Below are positions 11,836 to 22,620 of a stretch of DNA of 64,000 bases, piece by piece (the stretch's first letter is position 1; each line of letters begins with the position of its first letter). The notes beneath the pieces were generated by a model. It had not been told where the DNA came from. It saw only the letters and a list, made by a program, of their open reading frames with translations, and did not search any database. This stretch comes from Tolypocladium sp. Sup5 PDA-1 (Eukaryota; Ascomycota; Sordariomycetes; Hypocreales; Ophiocordycipitaceae): contig JPHH03000009.1 in NCBI GenBank assembly GCA_000750105.3, positions 186,001 to 250,000 of the forward strand. The letters run 5' to 3'. The position numbers were made by a program, and so were the translations under genes.

Positions 11836-12143
11836 TTCTTTGCACGACTATCATTATATTGGAGTTTTGGCGTTGGTCCGTTGGACGCGGTACATGGCTA
11901 TGGGCTAAATCGTGTGAATATGGATGGGTTGGGAACACATGGTAATTATGGGCTGGACCGGGATAGGGTTACGGCTGAATTGTATGGATTAGATGCGGGT
12001 CATGTAGAAAGGATTTTGGGAATCACTTCATACTACCGACTACTGCTTCTACCTCATGATAAATCTCCTGATTTTGATGCCAAAACACGACTCAGCAACC
12101 GCGCCCCTATTTCTCATATTCCCATGCCAAGTCCCCTCCAAGT

Positions 12144-15100
12144 CTAAAAGTACGCCATGCCATTCCACCCCAGCACCGCCTCCAAATCTCCCCTCAGATC
12201 CACAACAGCCTCGTACCCGCCCTTGCTCGCAACCTCGCTCCTCTTCGCCGCCCCCAGCTCGCTCCACCTTGCCAGCACCGCGCCGTCGACGACCGCGCGG
12301 CCCGAGCTCGCGGCCGTCTCGACGCCGACGCCGACTTTAGCATGCGCGTCGGGCTGGCGGTAGGCGCGGGCGTGCAGCCCCCCGTGGGGCACGAGCGCGG
12401 GGAGGAGCTGGTTCGTGACGGAGAGGAGGCGGCGGTACGTGGACTCGGGGAGCGGGGTGAGGGCGGAGAGGTGGCCGGATGGGGAGGCGAGGAGCAGGAT
12501 GTGCGGCTGCTGCCCGTGGGAGGAAGGTAGCTGGTGTTTGGCGGTGGCCGATGGGGAGGAGAGGCTGCGCGGGAGGAGGAGCGTCGAGGTTGGTGGGTTG
12601 GGGGTGACGGAAAAGGTGGTGCGGTGGAGGAGGAGGTGGCCCTGGAGACTCTTGGGATCTGCGACATGTTAGCAGATGTACTCGTGATATATAGAGAAAC
12701 AGGGGGGGGGGGGCCAGGCGGACTCACGCTCAGGGTTAAACTCGAGGATGTGCACATCCCCATCCGCATCCACCGCCACCATCGACAGGTCCTCCCCGTC
12801 GGGCAGGAAATCCGCCACCAGCAGCGGCAGGCTCCCGCTGCTCTTGCCCAGCACCTTGAACGTGTACGGCTCCTCCGTGTAGCCCGCGAACCACAGCCCC
12901 TTAAACGAGTCCGCGATGAGGCACAGGCCCGTGCCGGGCAGCTCCCGCACGCTGGCGACGTGGCAGTTCATGTCGAGAAACGCCACGGGGAGCAGCGAGC
13001 CGTCTTCCTTGAGGCCGCGCACCATGCACTTCTGGCCCTGCGCCACGAGCATGAGGCCCTGTGTGCCGACTTCCGACAGCGCCGTGACGCCGCCTCTGGG
13101 TATCTCCTCCTTGGCCATGAGCTTGAGGCGTTTGTTCGTCTCTGGCCGGCCTGGCTCGGGGATGACCGTAACAATGTCAAAGACTTGTACGCGGCCCCTA
13201 GTAGGCAGGTCTTCGCCCTTGGACAGCGCCGTGCCCACGGCAACTAGCATCCGCCGCTCCTTGGTTTCCTCCGAGACTTCGAGGTGCAGCGTTCTCATGC
13301 TCTCGATGCTCTCACAGGGCTCAAGCTCGAGGTTATGAATCACGGTCCACGTTACGGGGTTAATGAGCTTGAGCACCCCCTTGGGCATGGTGGGCTGGAA
13401 GCTCAGCGTCTCCTTGGCCCATTCCTTGTGGTAGTCGTCGTCACGGGGTAGCTCAAAGGGCTCCATGGTTGTGCAGGCGGCGATGTAGGTGCCCGTGGGG
13501 TGGTGATACGACACTTTGCCGACATCGCTGTCCAGCGGAATCTTCTTGACCGAGATGCCCAGGTCCGTAAAGTTGGTCGCTTCTGGGAGCTGCGTGACCC
13601 TTGCAATTCCTTCCGAGTCGGCGTAGATGAAGCCTCGATCGCAGCCCTCGGTATGAAAGGTACTCATCCCGCGCACGCCGAGACCCTGTAGTCCGATTAC
13701 CCTAGGCGCGCTCTTGCTGCTCTTGAGGATGAAACTTGGCGACGGGCCCGGCAGAAAGACAGTGCTGTAACCGCCGACGTTCGCGCAAGGCCGGAGGGGG
13801 ACGAACCGTGGCGGTTCGGCCGTTTCGTCTTCTGAGATGTCTTCGGGTGCTTTTGCCAGGGCAGCGTTTGCCGTCTTTTTGAAGAGAAGTGTTGCTGCCA
13901 ACGTTGCCGCAGTGTCGTCTGCTCGGTGTCGAACTGGCTCGTACAAGGAAAGGTCGTCCGATGAGTGGCGCACCTAGAACTGTTAGCCTGGTTGAAGAAG
14001 CCATCTGACATCGGACACTCACAATTAGGTACGGAGTTTGTGAAACGGCGTCGCCAAGATCCGCCACCAGAATTTCCGCAACACTCTCGCGACTCGCCCC
14101 CCTTCGAGCAGTGTAGTCTGCAGAGAGGAACGGGGGGATGGACGTGAGGCACTCTGCCACGAAGACGGGTTCTGACAGGCTAGGCAGCGCATAAATCTAG
14201 TTTCGTTAGTCTCCAGCCCCCCTTGTGGTTGTGTTCATCACTCACATGTAAAGCCCCCGAGGAGCTGAGCAAGAACATCATAATCTTGTCTCCAACCTCT
14301 TGCCCCTTGTCACCAAGAGACGCCCGAAAGACACCTTGACTGTCGTTGTACAGGCAACCAGCCACCCACTTTGTGGACTGTATGGTGCTGTCAGACTTGT
14401 CCAGTTCCTCGAGCTCGTTGTTGCTGTCGATTTGTGCGATAAACAAACTGCCGTCATCGCGAATCAGCAGCAAGTACGGGTCTACTATACTCGCGCTCAG
14501 TACTCTCGGCTCGGCGCCAGTCTCCTCATCGAGCATGGGCAAGATTTGTGCCAGTCCAAGGTCTGGAAACAGTCAGCAACACAGCCACGCACAAGAAATC
14601 CAAAAAGCGCTCACCTCCGTCATAGCACCGAACTTCCGACTTGAGAACTTGAATGATCCTCATCTGCTTCCCCATCGTACCGGCCTCCACCGTGAACCCG
14701 GCAGCAGGCTCAAACTCCGTCTCTTTCAATGTCTCGAACCCAGCGGCTGTCAGGGCGTATACGTCAGATGTCTCGTACCCGTCCAAGTCGACTTTGGCAA
14801 CAATCATGTACTTGTCATACTGGCCGGGGGTGTCGTAGTCTTCGCCCACGGCGGCGCTTGCGCCCAGGGATTTTGGCAATGGCTTCTTGACGCACATGGT
14901 CCAGAAGCCTCTTGCCTCGGGGAACTCGAAGCGGCCGACAATCTTCGGCTGGATCTGCCGGTTCAGAATCGCGATTGAGCCTGCGCGCCCTTGGCCAACA
15001 GCGCACGCAAGCTGGAGCTCAGCCGAAACACCCTTTGCCAAGGTCGCCTCTTCGCTGCCGGGGAGAAATGTAGGACTGCCGGATGTAAAGTCCAGGATCG

Positions 15101-16682
15101 GGGCGATGCTGAGCAGGGTATCTTGAATTCTGAATGTCAGCTCTCCAAATTTCGTCGTTCCATTGGCAGCCTGCGTCCGTTTAGCCGTCTCTGTGTCGTT
15201 GCCGTACAAATCATCGTCTTCGTCGTCGTCCAGATCCAAGTCGTCCACATCCAGCCCCAGGTCCGGGTCGAGGAGCCGCGACTTTTTCCGCTTCTCTTGG
15301 CTCTGTTTCCTTGACCACCCCAGCACGATGGAGTCGTTGGTCTCGCTGCCCAGGAAGAAGGAACTTTTGCCCAATCGAGAGATGCAAGATACGCGGCTCT
15401 TGATCAGATTGCCGCCGTTTTCCGGGGACACTAGCTTGACGCTTATCCCGGATACCGTGCGGCCGTCAATTTTGAAGCAGACGGTGCCGAGCCGGCCGTC
15501 ATTGAGAATCAGCAACAGCTCGCCATTCTCGATGGAAAGGTGCTCGACCGCGCAGCCTTCCAGGCGCAGGTTCAAATCCGACTGATCGGCCAGACTAAAC
15601 GAAGTCATCTGCTTGGCCATATCATTGACTGCCACACCATTAGGTTTTCCAGACTGGTCGATATGGATCAACTCGTTTTGTCCCACCAGCAGCGCGCCGC
15701 CCATGGGTGCTGGCAATGCGACGACCTTGAAGAGATCCTGCGGCAGCCCCGTCACGGAGAGAATAGTCGTCGAGGCCCTCTGTTTCAGGTCCAGCGTAAA
15801 GACCTTGTATGACAGATGGTCCTTGAGACCAAGGGCAGGAGATGGGGCTTGGCTGGAAGATATGATTCCAAACGTCGGTTCCCGGTATTCGTGCAAAAAG
15901 GCAAGATGCACCGGATGGAGCAGGGTGGGATCCAACAACGGCAGACGCAGGACAAATGATGGGGTATATGCCGCTTCTTGCCTGCTGACCTCTCCATTGG
16001 TGACAGTGGGCTCCTTGTTGGGCCGTGGTCCGTCCAGATCCTCGTCCCAGTCATCCATCTCCAAATCCTCCTCGGATTGTGAGAATGGGAGGATGGCGAG
16101 GTTCCTGGTGCCAAACTTGAAAGCAGCACACCTGCTTCCGGGGTCAGCTTCGAGATAGTTGACGTATTCCCCAAACGACGATTCCCAGGGCGCCCCTTGC
16201 AGCTCGTCCTTTTCGTAGTAGTGGATCGATGTCGTCTCGAGCGTGTTTCTCTGGGGATCCCACTCGGTCAAGCACATCTTGGCCGCCTTGTACGCCAGCA
16301 GTAGAGCCTCGCCCCCGGATGCAGTGTTCTTGGCCTTGATCCTGGCAAGCCCAATAACGGTCCCCGCCAGCGGAATCTCTGCGACGAGCACGAGCTTGGT
16401 GTTGGTGGTTCGGTCGGTGCGCACGAGCATCGTCTCGCCGCCGAGAAAGGACGATTCGAGGCCATCGTCGTCATTGGCGCGGCGGTCGAACTGCGCCTCG
16501 ACCTTGGACGATTCCTCCTGCTGGTGCTGGGGGTCGAACTCGGCGGAGATGGACTTGGTCGTAAAGATCTGCAGCAGCGAGCCCTTTGCGACGACGAGGT
16601 TGCTGGCCGAGGCGGACGTGAGAGGCAGGCTCAGGGAGTGGGAGACGGCTGAAGGAGCCGCGAGCTCGGTGTATACTTGCAT
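12144..16682 (-). CDS. cft1: CFT1, cleavage and polyadenylation factor subunit (CPSF160 homologue)
   Basis: Large beta-propeller scaffold of the cleavage and polyadenylation factor, which recognises mRNA 3'-end signals in the nucleus. Five exons, 14615-16682, 14246-14562, 14023-14196, 12728-13973 and 12144-12658, close in phase to 1439 residues, the usual family length. The start was taken at ATG 16682 because M-Q-V-Y-T-E-L is the family start; the frame stays open further upstream to about 17018 but that part shows no resemblance. Recognisable blocks include V-N-Y-L-E-A-D-P, an acidic D/E-rich loop near the middle, Y-D-G-D-L-G-L-A-Q-I across the first junction, and near the C-terminus L-Q-G-H-L-L-L-H-R-T-T-F-S and the final L-N-G-like tail G-W-N-G-M-A-Y-F. 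It converges on the Pal1-family gene with about 300 bp between the stops. No sign of damage. Confidence 0.95.
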
Positions 16683-18158
16683 GTTTGCAAGGTCATTATT
16701 CCGCCACCCTCCGAGTTGAATTGGTCCTGCGGCGGTCGGCTGGAAGCTTTGCGCCGGGGGAGGGAGGGATGCACTGGCTGGTGCAATTGTCGCGACCAAT
16801 TTGGAGGCTGGAGCTTGGAGCCTCTGCCGCGACGGATCAACCCACTGCCGTGCGCCGACGGCCGGCGCACTACAAGAACGTCCCTCGACCTCAACTCCTC
16901 CACGACCTTGCATCGCAGCCTCCGTCCAATGGGGACGAAAACAATGGCAGTATTGACACTCTGCCCGTTGGCAATTGTCGCCGTGGCGCACATCTGGGCA
17001 TCTAGCCATGTACGGCATTGAGCACCGTGCAGAGACAAGCGCCCAACACGCATTGGAGGTGCCTTCACCGAGCTCGATACTCCAAAGCTGGGATCAAGTG
17101 ATATATTCTCGCGGACGAAACACTAAATTACATATTTGGAAAACCGTTTGCCATCTTTCCCCAGTGAGAATGGGAGGACCAGATCGCCAAAGGAGCAACC
17201 GCTCAAGACCCGCCCCGCAAACACAACTACCGACGACAACTCTCAAGAGACGCCTAGGCATGCACCGCATCCGAGTACTTGCGTTTTGCTGTACCCTTGT
17301 CAGACCGCTGCTTAACGAGCTCCGCCAAGATCTCGGGGTTCAGAGCCAAACTCAGTAACTTTTTACGGTTCAGCCTGCCGTTAAAGTAAGGATCTCTTCG
17401 CAAATTTCTAACTCATCCCTATCGTAGCCCGCTGTTGCCCAAAAGCCAGCATGGCACCTGCCGATGACCCCAAGGCAAGATTTCGAGGTTTACAAGATGC
17501 TTTGTAAACTTGTATTATCTATCCAACTACGCAGTGGCGCAGCGTGGCGCTGATGATGTCGACACGACAAGGCCAGGGTCCGGAGTCACATAGCACCGAG
17601 AGCGAGCACAGGCTTTGGGAGGCTTCGATGAAACTTACGGGGTTAGACTATGAGTAGGCGACGGGTCGCGATACATGGATACAGCACGAGGAAAACACAG
17701 TACGCTTACCAGATGCAATGCGCCGTTCGCCTCGACCTCCGTGAATAAACGTGCATCAAGAGAGGTTTTTGCTTATAAATCGTGCAGTATAAAGTTCCCG
17801 CTAACACCAATATATAATATAGTTCTGACCTACTGCTTAGGAGTTACTTGAGCTTTAACGGCTTCCATGCAATGTTCACGGAATTATTAGAGTTCGCAGT
17901 GGACTAGCTTCGTCGTTGCGGATGCGCACTCACCCAAGGACGGCGAGAAGTGGCTTGTTTGCCCGCTTATATAAGTCTAGATCATTTGCACCCGCAAGAT
18001 GGCTTTCCACTCTGCATCTCAAGCTCTTTCTCGCCGCACTTCCAAGACTGAGATTTGCAAAGCAGATATCGCTTAGACGACCGAATAAGAGAACTTCTTT
18101 TTTTCTTCCATTGATCTCTGCAGCTCTCCATCTCTTACACTGGGCTTAACCCGGCGCG
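16683..18158. other. Intergenic region upstream of CFT1
   Basis: About 1.5 kb between the divergent starts of CFT1 and the next plus-strand gene. Around 17448-17650 there are two short coding-like stretches (a start M-A-P-A-D-D-P-K-A-R-F-R and, in another frame, a segment ending G-L-D-Y-E before a stop), but no intron joins them with proper length and phase, so I do not call a gene. 17750-17890 is AT-rich. Confidence 0.45.
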
Positions 18159-19002
18159 ATGCTCTCCCAAATTATTCGATTTACCTTGAATGCCTCAATG
18201 ACCATCTCCGACCCGGCTTTCCTGACCCTTCGTCAAGATGTCGCAAAGGCGGGGGCCACCAGCCAATATTTCGGCTACTCAATGCAAACCCAGGCATCAG
18301 CCCTTCCCAAGAAGAGACACGAGATATCCTGGGTCATCCGTACGCCTTGGCCATCTATTGTGCATATATCACCAACTGACATCGTTGCTCAGAATGGCCA
18401 GATGAGCAAGACCTGTTTCAAAGGTCGTCTCTCTCCGACGCATTGAAAGCGCTTTCGCAAGGCGATGCAGCGGACTTGCTGGTGGAGTTGGACGACGCAG
18501 CACACGAAAACTTGATGGCAGCATTGCACGCGCCAATTTGCGAAATTGTACGTTATGACCCGAACTGTCGCTAAGAAAGTACACTGATGGACGTAGGTTG
18601 CGATGAAGCTTGTGGCCCACGCGCCCGTTACCGATGTGTCGTTTCGCACGTCGATGCACAAGACATACACCGACTGCTTTAGGATGCAAGGATTCATAGG
18701 AGGAGACTGGGGCTTCTCTATCAATACGAATGCGTCTGAGGGTAGAGCCGTATTGTTCACTAGTCATGAGAGAGTCGAAAAACCGCAGCGAAGACTGGCT
18801 GTATATTACCTCGGGTGGGAAAGCAGAGAGGTTTGACCCCAAAAGTCTTGCCATTGATTTAGACCAGAAAATTAACCTACTGACACAGCTCCACGAGGAT
18901 GCGGGGAAAACGGCCATATTTGCTGAGGAGATGGATAAGTTGGGACCATGGATTGGTAGCGGAAGCGGCGCATGGTATGTCACGTTGAGGAAACATGAGT
19001 AA
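18159..19002 (+). CDS. Conserved hypothetical protein, 227 residues
   Basis: Four exons, 18159-18339, 18393-18547, 18597-18830 and 18889-19002, with canonical splice sites and exact phase. I do not recognise a named domain. The product is soluble, with no signal peptide or membrane segment after an optional hydrophobic start. Blocks that look conserved are S-W-V-I-Q-W-P-D-E, an acidic/Ala helix region in exon 2, T-D-V-S-F-R-T-S-M-H-K-T-Y-T-D-C-F, R-R-L-A-V-Y-Y-L-G-W-E-S and a closing G-S-G-A-W-Y-V-T-L. The repeated aromatic beta-strand-like blocks around a central acidic segment resemble small fungal alpha/beta-barrel stress or catabolic proteins, but this is only an impression. A second in-frame ATG (M-T-I-S-D) lies at 18198 and may be the real start. 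Confidence 0.75.
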
Positions 19003-19306
19003 GATAGAGAAGAAAAAAACAGTTTCTGTCAGTCCATGTAACGTGGCTATATAAGCGCCGACTTCGTTGCCGACGACCATCCGCTTGCGCGTGCGTTGCC
19101 TTCAGAACCTCGCAGTCAGGACTCAGGAGTGCCCTGAAGCAAATCGTCACGGGACCGAGAGTCTCGTACAATGCTGTACTCCTCCGGAGACGTGGCGATG
19201 CAACGAGGCTACCCGAAACAGTGGCATGGCTACTGAACTATGGACCCAAACTTTCGGCAAGAAGATGAGGATGTGAATGTGCCATAGACAAGCTCTATTT
19301 ATGTAG

Positions 19307-20142
19307 TCAACTCTCTCCAGAAGGTTCCCTATCCTCGCTCTCAGTGTCACGCTCCAACTCCCCGAGATACTCTTCTAATGTTTTCATCGCCACGTCGCCG
19401 CTGACACCTCTTGAGGGCCTCTAGGTTAGCTAATAATTTACCATTGGCTAATAGGTAGCAAAGACATATACACTTACTCATCCAGGGATACATAGCTTCG
19501 CGCTCCTCCTACGACATCTAGTCTCTCTCTCTTGGCAAAAATCACCGCTTGCTCGAATACTTCGTGAAGTGTACTATTGTCGCTGGCGCTGTCCATATAC
19601 ATCTGCTCGTATTCGCTCCGCGGCTTACTTGTACTTGCAGGCTCAGCATGCTGCCTGAGGACGACGTGGAGCTCTCCGTGCAGGACGTAGATTTCTTTTC
19701 CTGCCTGTCTTCGACGTCCTTCGCGTCTATAGGTTTGCATTGCCCGTCGACATTTGATCGATCGTCCATGTTGTCTGCCATTGCCAGTCGCTGGTGGTAT
19801 GAGAACTGGTACGCGTCTTTGACAACAAAGCAGCACGAGGGGGACCGCAGTGTCGAAATAGCAGGCGGCGTCTGCGTCGCAGACATTTTGTCACGGAAGT
19901 CCCCTTAAGGAAGTTTCTATCGTGGAAGACGGTGGAAATCGAGGTACGGCCGACGCGGGACGAAGGGAAGAAAGGGGATTCTGAGGAAGTCAAGGTACAG
20001 CCAGATGATCTCCCGAGATGTACCTCGAGAGGTTGGGCTTCAGCACATGCTGGCCTGCCTCTTTGGTTTCCTTGGGCCGTTGATAGTACGTTCGAAGGAG
20101 CTTCTCCATTTCGGTCTCGTCGTCGGGAGGAGAATCCAACAT
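19307..20142 (-). CDS. Possible small hypothetical gene, model unresolved
   Basis: Several coding-like pieces lie on the minus strand but I cannot join all of them. The 3' part is good: a piece around 19478-19600 ending R-S-Y-V-S-L-D-E joins a last exon 19307-19418 through a canonical intron (donor GTAAGTG, acceptor AG at 19419-19420), adding T-L-E-E-Y-L-G-E-L-E-R-D and a stop. Upstream there is a frame from ATG 19886 (start M-S-A-T-Q-T-P-P) rich in Ser, Asp and Lys, and a further piece from ATG 20142 (start M-L-D-S-P-P-D-D-E-T-E-M-E-K) that ends after about 50 codons. The frames of these pieces differ and no intron of normal size connects them, so this may be one broken gene or two small ones. 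No family recognised. Confidence 0.3.
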
Positions 20143-20878
20143 GCAAGCGGAATGGTGAAAGTTCCTTGGTCAATTGAAGAGGTAGCACAGCGCGACGGCT
20201 AGGTGGTGAGTGCGCGCAGAACGCGAGGGACCTGGGATGGGACCTGGGACGCCTCTGCTGGGGATGTAGATGGCGCAGCGGCGCCGGGCGGGGACAGCGA
20301 AAAGACAGCATTACCTGGGGCTCGCGCGGTGTGACCTGCAATGGAAGCGCAACCGTTTATCACATGATGGTGGCTAAAAGATTGATGGTAACTTAGTACG
20401 CAGAGAGATGCAGGAGGGGATCAAATATACATCTGGTTGGCATGTCCACTACGGGCGGGTTCTCAGGTGAGTTACAGGTGACCGCAGACCTGAAGGCGGC
20501 AATTGCTCTGGATCAATCAGTCCATCATCCCTGCGTGCTCTCTACAGGAATGCAGTCTTATTGCCAACATAGGGTTATGGTTGAACGGAATAGCTTAAAT
20601 AGGGAATGCTGCTTGTTTAAGATGCTACCAAATTGGCTGCTTGACTGGCTGCTTGATTAATGGCGTTACATGCGAATAGTTTGCGTGTAAGTGGCATTAG
20701 TACTCCGTACGGCGAGTATGTTTTCGTGAAAGTCAACAAATAGCCAGGTCGGCACGGCGAAGTGTCGGGGAAGTTCGTTGACTAGGCAAGGTCTATGGTG
20801 GAGCGGGGCTAGCCGGGTGCTACGGGACAACTTCGGGGAAGTTCGAAAGAATGGAAGAGATGTTCGTCCGCTCTTCTC
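20143..20878. other. Gene-free stretch upstream of the 5S rRNA gene
   Basis: About 0.7 kb without a supported protein gene. 20865-20887 resembles an internal piece of the neighbouring 5S gene (shared pattern cgtccgctct and tagttaa), suggesting scattered 5S-derived fragments. The motif tactccgtac is present near 20701. Confidence 0.4.
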
Positions 20879-20957
20879 TAGTTAAACGTGCCAACTTTGC
20901 AGCCAATTAGTACCGGCGTCGTGTTCCGTTATATACCGAATCCGCTAAAGTACTGGT
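20879..20957 (+). promoter_or_regulatory. 5' flank of the 5S rRNA gene with TATA-like element
   Basis: About 77 bp directly upstream of the 5S gene, repeated in diverged form at 21429-21505. A TATA-like ttatatacc lies about 28 bp before the first 5S base and a shortened ttatacc sits at the same place in the second copy. Filamentous fungal 5S genes are known to use an upstream TATA-like element as well as the internal control region. Confidence 0.6.
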
Positions 20958-21076
20958 ACATACGGCCATACCTACTAGAACACACGGGATCCCGTCCGCT
21001 CTCCCTTAGTTAAGCTAGTAAGGGGCAGATTAGTAGTTGGGTCGGTGACGACCAGCGAATACCGGCTGCTGTATGT
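20958..21076 (+). rRNA. 5S ribosomal RNA gene
   Basis: 119 bp beginning ACATACGGCCATACC and ending CTGCTGTATGT, so the first and last six bases pair (helix I). The internal control region is clear: gttaagctagtaagggg for box A, and ttggg-tcggtgacgacca-gcgaat for the box C region near 21036-21058. A run rich in T follows as a Pol III terminator. Relative to the fungal 5S sequences I remember, several changes are paired: base 8 G with a C opposite, and the helix II arms CCTACTAG and CTAGTAAGG pair with each other. Hence the RNA can still fold, which argues for a functional, if divergent, copy. Fungal 5S genes of this group are dispersed through the genome rather than in the rDNA repeat, which fits its isolation here. 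Confidence 0.88.
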
Positions 21077-21090
21077 TTCTTTTATTTTTT
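21076..21090 (+). terminator. Pol III terminator of the 5S gene
   Basis: T-rich run (tttcttttattttt) immediately after the 5S 3' end. Confidence 0.75.
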
Positions 21091-21428
21091 GGCAAAATTC
21101 TATCTTATTCCTTTTTGCCCTTTCCCTCATGTCTCTTGTGTGAAGGAGGTTACGGTATTAAGTACTCCGTATAATACTGGGATGACGGGGGAGGGTGGCT
21201 GCCTGATATGCGGCCGTATGCATGTTGGTTGTGGCTATTTCGTCTGCACGCGACTCATCAATTGTCGGATAGAAGCGGTTGACTTAGGCAGTTAGACAGC
21301 TGACTGGGCAGATGCGAGATCGCCGGTCTGCTGATCTATCAGTTAGGCTGCTGACCCCGAGGGCTGAGAAAAAGCAAGGAAAAGGCCGGCTGGCCACGGA
21401 GGCAGCTTGAAGCTCAAGAGGGCAGGAT

Positions 21429-21541
21429 TAGTTAAGTGTGCCAACTTTGCAGCCAGTTACTACCGGTCGCATGCTCCGTTATACCGAATTCGCTAACGAA
21501 CTGGTACATACGGCTATACCTACTAGAACACACGGGATCCC
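21429..21541 (+). pseudogene. Truncated second copy of the 5S unit
   Basis: A diverged direct repeat of 20879-20993: about 75 bp of the 5S upstream flank plus the first 36 bases of the 5S gene (21506-21541), ending abruptly after gggatccc. The internal control region is missing, so it cannot be transcribed as 5S. The break lies only 11 bp from the end of the broken gene at 21553-22430. Confidence 0.85.
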
Positions 21542-21552
21542 ATCTTGTAATA

Positions 21553-22430
21553 TTAGTTGTCGCTGCCTGTATTCAGCTCGCCCTTTTCCCCGGCACCTTC
21601 TTCCCTCCAAAACCCCGGCGACCTCTCGAGACCCATGCCGCCGTAAACAGCAGATGGATACATAAACCTGCCATCCTGTCCCCATTCGTCGCCGTCATGC
21701 AAGGCGTCGTACTGTTCGATGTAGTCGCGCGATTCGACGTAGATCCAGCCACCCGGGCCCTCATCGTGGTCAATCATCCAGCCGTCCTCGTAATCGGGGT
21801 GGACTTGTTGGTCGTCTTCCGTCGCGACATCCGGGCCCCACTGCTTCTTGACCAGCATGACCAGGGGTCTAGTCCTGTTCTCGTCCAGAGACAGGAGACA
21901 TATATCGTCAATCAACATGCAGACACTGTATCGCGTTCCGGCGGTGAAGATGCGGCCGTGTTCGGGGTTATCCGGCGGTCCGTACATGTCTGCGCGCATC
22001 TCATCCGTCACGGGTTGTTGGGCCCAGTTTCTCTCCAGCTCCTCCTTGGCCCACTGCTCAAAATGGTCTCGGACTTTGGCAGGACTGGCACCGTCAAACT
22101 GCGTCTTGTCGTCCATGAAGACGAATCGACGAAGACGAATCGATGACGCTCGAGCATAGACTCTCGGCCGTAGACTTCGAGGGACTCCCGCACCCGTGTC
22201 TCCATCTTCTACCAACCGACCTCGTCGTCGTAGCACGTGCGGTAGATGGCAAGTCCCCACGGTGCGTCGGGCTTGAGATGCTTGTTGTTGACCTCCTGCC
22301 CGATTCCGTCGAGACGATCCTCGGCTTGCAAAGCTTTCAGCTCCCTCTCGAGCGCGGGCCTGTCGATGTTGGCCAGCTCCTCCTGGAGTTGCTCCCTCCA
22401 GTTCGCCGGCAGCCCATCTTCCTCGGGCAT
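21553..22430 (-). pseudogene. Broken conserved fungal hypothetical gene (stop plus frameshift)
   Basis: The minus strand starts cleanly with M-P-E-E-D-G-L-P-A-N-W at 22430 and reads through N-N-K-H-L-K-P-D-A-P-W-G-L and I-Y-R-T to D-D-E-V-G-W, then meets a TAG at 22209-22211, immediately followed in the same frame by K-M-E-T-R-V-R-E-S-L-E. At about 22105-22135 a 14-bp tandem duplication (cgattcgtcttc twice) shifts the frame, after which M-D-D-K-T-Q-F-D-G-A-S-P and C-M-L-I-D-D-I-C-L continue in another frame to a stop at 21553. This looks like a family of unnamed fungal proteins of about 290 residues. The TAG is one C-to-T change from CAG, as RIP-type mutation would give. Two independent lesions make it a pseudogene. 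Confidence 0.8.
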
Positions 22431-22620
22431 TCTCGTCGAGTAGAAGACTTGACGGGACCGCGACGGGCGAAGCTGGCGGGGGGGAGCCCACGCCTTCTAC
22501 AGCACACCACGCACGGACTTATACAGGACGTCTCTCTTCACCAACCGCATGACAAAAATGGCCATGTATATAAGAGTAGAACAGAGCCCACCAAGTCCCC
22601 TGGTCCGGCGCTACTGCTAT

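Noticed and set aside
16683..17018. Upstream extension of the CFT1 frame
   Set aside because: Open, but the family start M-Q-V-Y-T-E-L begins at 16682 and the extension has no resemblance.
17448..17650. Two short coding-like pieces
   Set aside because: The only intron joining them in a sensible way would be about 31 nt, too short; the 49-nt alternative gives a quick stop.
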